DNA of 6,861 bases from Candidatus Altarchaeota archaeon (lineage in GTDB: Archaea; Altiarchaeota; Altiarchaeia; IMC4; SCGC-AAA252-I15), in the NCBI GenBank assembly GCA_018815265.1, contig JAHIYG010000053.1:1-6861 (forward strand), read 5' to 3'. Made by a program: the position numbers and the translations under genes. The notes beneath the pieces were generated by a model. It saw only the letters and a program-made list of their open reading frames with translations. It searched no databases and had not been told where the DNA came from. Below, piece by piece: positions 6,186 to 6,861 of the stretch (positions within the stretch are counted from its first letter, which is position 1; each line of letters starts with the position of its first letter).

Positions 6186-6277
6186 GCCGCTGTAGCTCAG
6201 CCTGGGAGAGCACTCGGCTGAAGAGCAAATTTTGTTCAGCAACCGAGGTGTCGCGTGTTCAAACCACGCCGGCGGCA
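6186..6277 (+). tRNA. trnF: tRNA-Phe (GAA) with intron
   Basis: A full cloverleaf is visible. The acceptor stem is GCCGCTG (6186-6192) with CGGCGGC (6270-6276), including one U-G pair. The D stem is GCTC/GAGC (6195-6198 and 6208-6211), the anticodon stem is CTCGG/CCGAG (6213-6217 and 6243-6247), the T stem is GCGTG/CACGC (6253-6257 and 6265-6269) around TTCAAAC, and the discriminator is A6277. Anticodon GAA occupies 6220-6222, followed by G37. The mature sequence closely resembles archaeal tRNA-Phe, which shares the GCCGC acceptor start and the CTGAAGA loop. CCA is not encoded. An 18-nt intron interrupts the anticodon loop. The convergent GNAT gene stops 3 nt beyond the tRNA end. Confidence 0.96.
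6224..6241 (+). other. 18-nt tRNA intron (bulge-helix-bulge)
   Basis: The stretch between the two anticodon-stem strands is 25 nt instead of 7, so 18 nt must be removed. With the common 37/38 site the intron is 6224-6241. Exon and intron pair as CTGAA (6218-6222) with TTCAG (6235-6239). This helix is flanked by 3-nt bulges GAG (6223-6225) and CAA (6240-6242) and closed by CAA/TTG (6226-6228 with 6232-6234), which is the substrate form of archaeal tRNA-splicing endonuclease. The central helix can reach 5 bp rather than 4, so the cut sites could shift by one nucleotide while keeping the 18-nt length. Confidence 0.85.
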
Positions 6278-6279
6278 AA

Positions 6280-6738
6280 TTATATCTTCTTTTCCATTTT
6301 GATATAGGTTATTTTGCTGTTGAGCCATTTCCGGGTGTGTTTGCGGATTCTTTTGAATCCGTGTTTTTTGTAGAAGCCGTCCGCCAGTATGCTGGAGTGG
6401 GTTGTTACTTTTTTCAGTTTATGTTTTTTCGCTGTTGTTATTGTCTTTTGAAGTAGTGCAGAACCTATGCCTTTCCCGTGGTATCTTGGGTCGACAAACA
6501 GGTGGTGGATGATTCCTACATCGTCTATTCCGATGATGCCGACTACTTTGTTTTTGTCTTCTGCAACGTAGATTTTCTCCATACTGTTTTTTTCTAGGAG
6601 TCTTTTTGGGGTGTTGTTTTTTGCGAGGTTCTTCCGCGTTGCCAAGCTGTCCTCTTTTTTGTTCACTGTGAACAAGCATTTCTTTATTATGTAATGGCAT
6701 CTTCTCCCATCAGAGGGTCTAAAAAACCTAACCTTCAT
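6280..6738 (-). CDS. GNAT family N-acetyltransferase
   Basis: The 152-residue product is a complete, single-domain Gcn5-related acetyltransferase. MKVRFFRPSDGRRCHYIIKK (1-20) is the usual first strand and helix. YVAEDKNKVVGIIGID (57-72) covers strands 2-3. HHLFVDPRYHGKGIGSALLQ (78-97) is motif A, with the acetyl-CoA pyrophosphate loop H-G-K-G-I-G at 87-92. GFYKKHGFKRI near residues 121-131 is motif B. The acceptor amine is unknown; protein N-termini, lysines and small amines are all possible. ATG 6738 is preferred over the internal ATG for Met53, which would remove the first strand and helix. The gene follows the eL33 gene by 33 nt on the same strand and may be co-transcribed with it; an AT-rich stretch around 6752-6770 could also be its own promoter. 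No Shine-Dalgarno is evident. Confidence 0.9.
   Translation of the reverse strand: MKVRFFRPSDGRRCHYIIKKCLFTVNKKEDSLATRKNLAKNNTPKRLLEKNSMEKIYVAEDKNKVVGIIGIDDVGIIHHLFVDPRYHGKGIGSALLQKTITTAKKHKLKKVTTHSSILADGFYKKHGFKRIRKHTRKWLNSKITYIKMEKKI
6281..6300 (+). terminator. T-rich tract after tRNA-Phe
   Basis: TATATCTTCTTTTCCATTTT begins 3 nt after the tRNA discriminator base. Archaeal RNA polymerase often terminates at such pyrimidine/T-rich runs without a hairpin. The tract also encodes the C-terminus of the convergent GNAT gene, where Lys/Glu codons give the same composition, so it may be incidental. Confidence 0.3.
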
Positions 6739-6771
6739 CTGTTAGAATTGTTTTTAGAAATAGAAAAAGCC

Positions 6772-6861
6772 TTAGAGTATTTTTGTTTTTGTGCCGATTG
6801 CCTGTCCTGGGAGGCCTGGTTCGAAGCGGGCTATTATTGCGCCTTTTGCTCCGTGGGCGCG
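6772..6861 (-). CDS. rpl35ae: Ribosomal protein eL33 (L35Ae), C-terminal fragment
   Basis: Reading the minus strand from the right edge gives 29 residues, RAHGAKGAIIARFEPGLPGQ followed by AIGTKTKIL, then TAA at 6774-6772. From memory, archaeal L35Ae proteins end with a very similar block: arginine-x-His-Gly-x-Lys-Gly, then (A/V)RARFE, GLPGQA(L/I)G and a short hydrophobic end. This assigns the fragment confidently despite its length. eL33 is a large-subunit ribosomal protein of about 85-90 residues, so about two thirds of the gene lies beyond the window. The family is absent from bacteria, which makes this fragment the clearest evidence that the DNA is archaeal. The next gene on the strand, the GNAT acetyltransferase, starts 33 nt downstream. 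Confidence 0.88.
   Translation of the reverse strand, partial: RAHGAKGAIIARFEPGLPGQAIGTKTKIL

Noticed and set aside
6186..6277. Integration (att) site at the tRNA gene
   Set aside because: No integrase gene and no repeated copy of the tRNA 3' end are visible in the window.
6084..6278. 64-residue minus-strand frame antisense to tRNA-Phe
   Set aside because: This kind of frame is a common false call opposite tRNA genes; its start resembles the translated reverse complement of a tRNA T arm.
6092..6307. 71-residue frame covering the structured RNA region and tRNA-Phe
   Set aside because: It runs through the full tRNA cloverleaf, so it is not a credible protein gene.
6419..6700. Second minus-strand frame within the GNAT gene
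   Set aside because: It is out of frame with the conserved acetyltransferase motifs and rich in lysine/arginine/asparagine from frame-shifted codons.
1..6861. CRISPR array, insertion sequence or transposon ends
   Set aside because: I saw no regularly spaced direct repeats, no transposase motifs and no long terminal inverted repeats.

Overview
The window is archaeal. Three things point the same way. The minus-strand reading frame at the right edge encodes the C-terminus of ribosomal protein eL33 (L35Ae), a family found in archaea and eukaryotes but not bacteria. The tRNA-Phe gene has an 18-nt intron after position 37 that can fold as a bulge-helix-bulge. Most starts lack a clear Shine-Dalgarno, and some have a TATA-like box about 25-30 nt upstream, as in leaderless archaeal genes. 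Use of ATA (Ile) and AGG/AGA (Arg) codons is heavy. I cannot place the lineage more precisely from sequence alone.

Positions 1-4745 form an accessory block for surface or exported polysaccharide. It holds the 3' part of a polytopic O-antigen ligase/polymerase-like protein (+), a family 2 glycosyltransferase (-), an FkbM-type methyltransferase (+), a sulfotransferase-like protein (-) and a family 4 glycosyltransferase (+). The strand alternates gene by gene. Convergent ends are 7 and 8 nt apart, and divergent pairs share gaps of about 58-81 nt. The genes can be read as a glycan-building kit: two glycosyltransferases add sugars, the methyltransferase and sulfotransferase decorate them, and the membrane protein polymerises or transfers the product. 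The polymer itself cannot be deduced.

Positions 4746-5981 carry a TATA-like box and a probably leaderless GTG-start gene. Its product is a soluble, helix-rich protein of 392 residues that I do not recognise and that may contain degenerate internal repeats.

Positions 5982-6185 hold no protein gene. The distal half is GC-richer than its surroundings and dense in complementary segments. One alternative fold resembles a single H/ACA guide RNA hairpin ending in ACA. It leads directly into the intron-containing tRNA-Phe (6186-6277), which has no obvious TATA box of its own.

Positions 6280-6861 are on the minus strand and look like core-genome flank: a GNAT acetyltransferase preceded 33 nt upstream by the partial eL33 gene. 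The window therefore appears to cross from a glycan island, through an orphan gene and an RNA region, into conserved translation genes.
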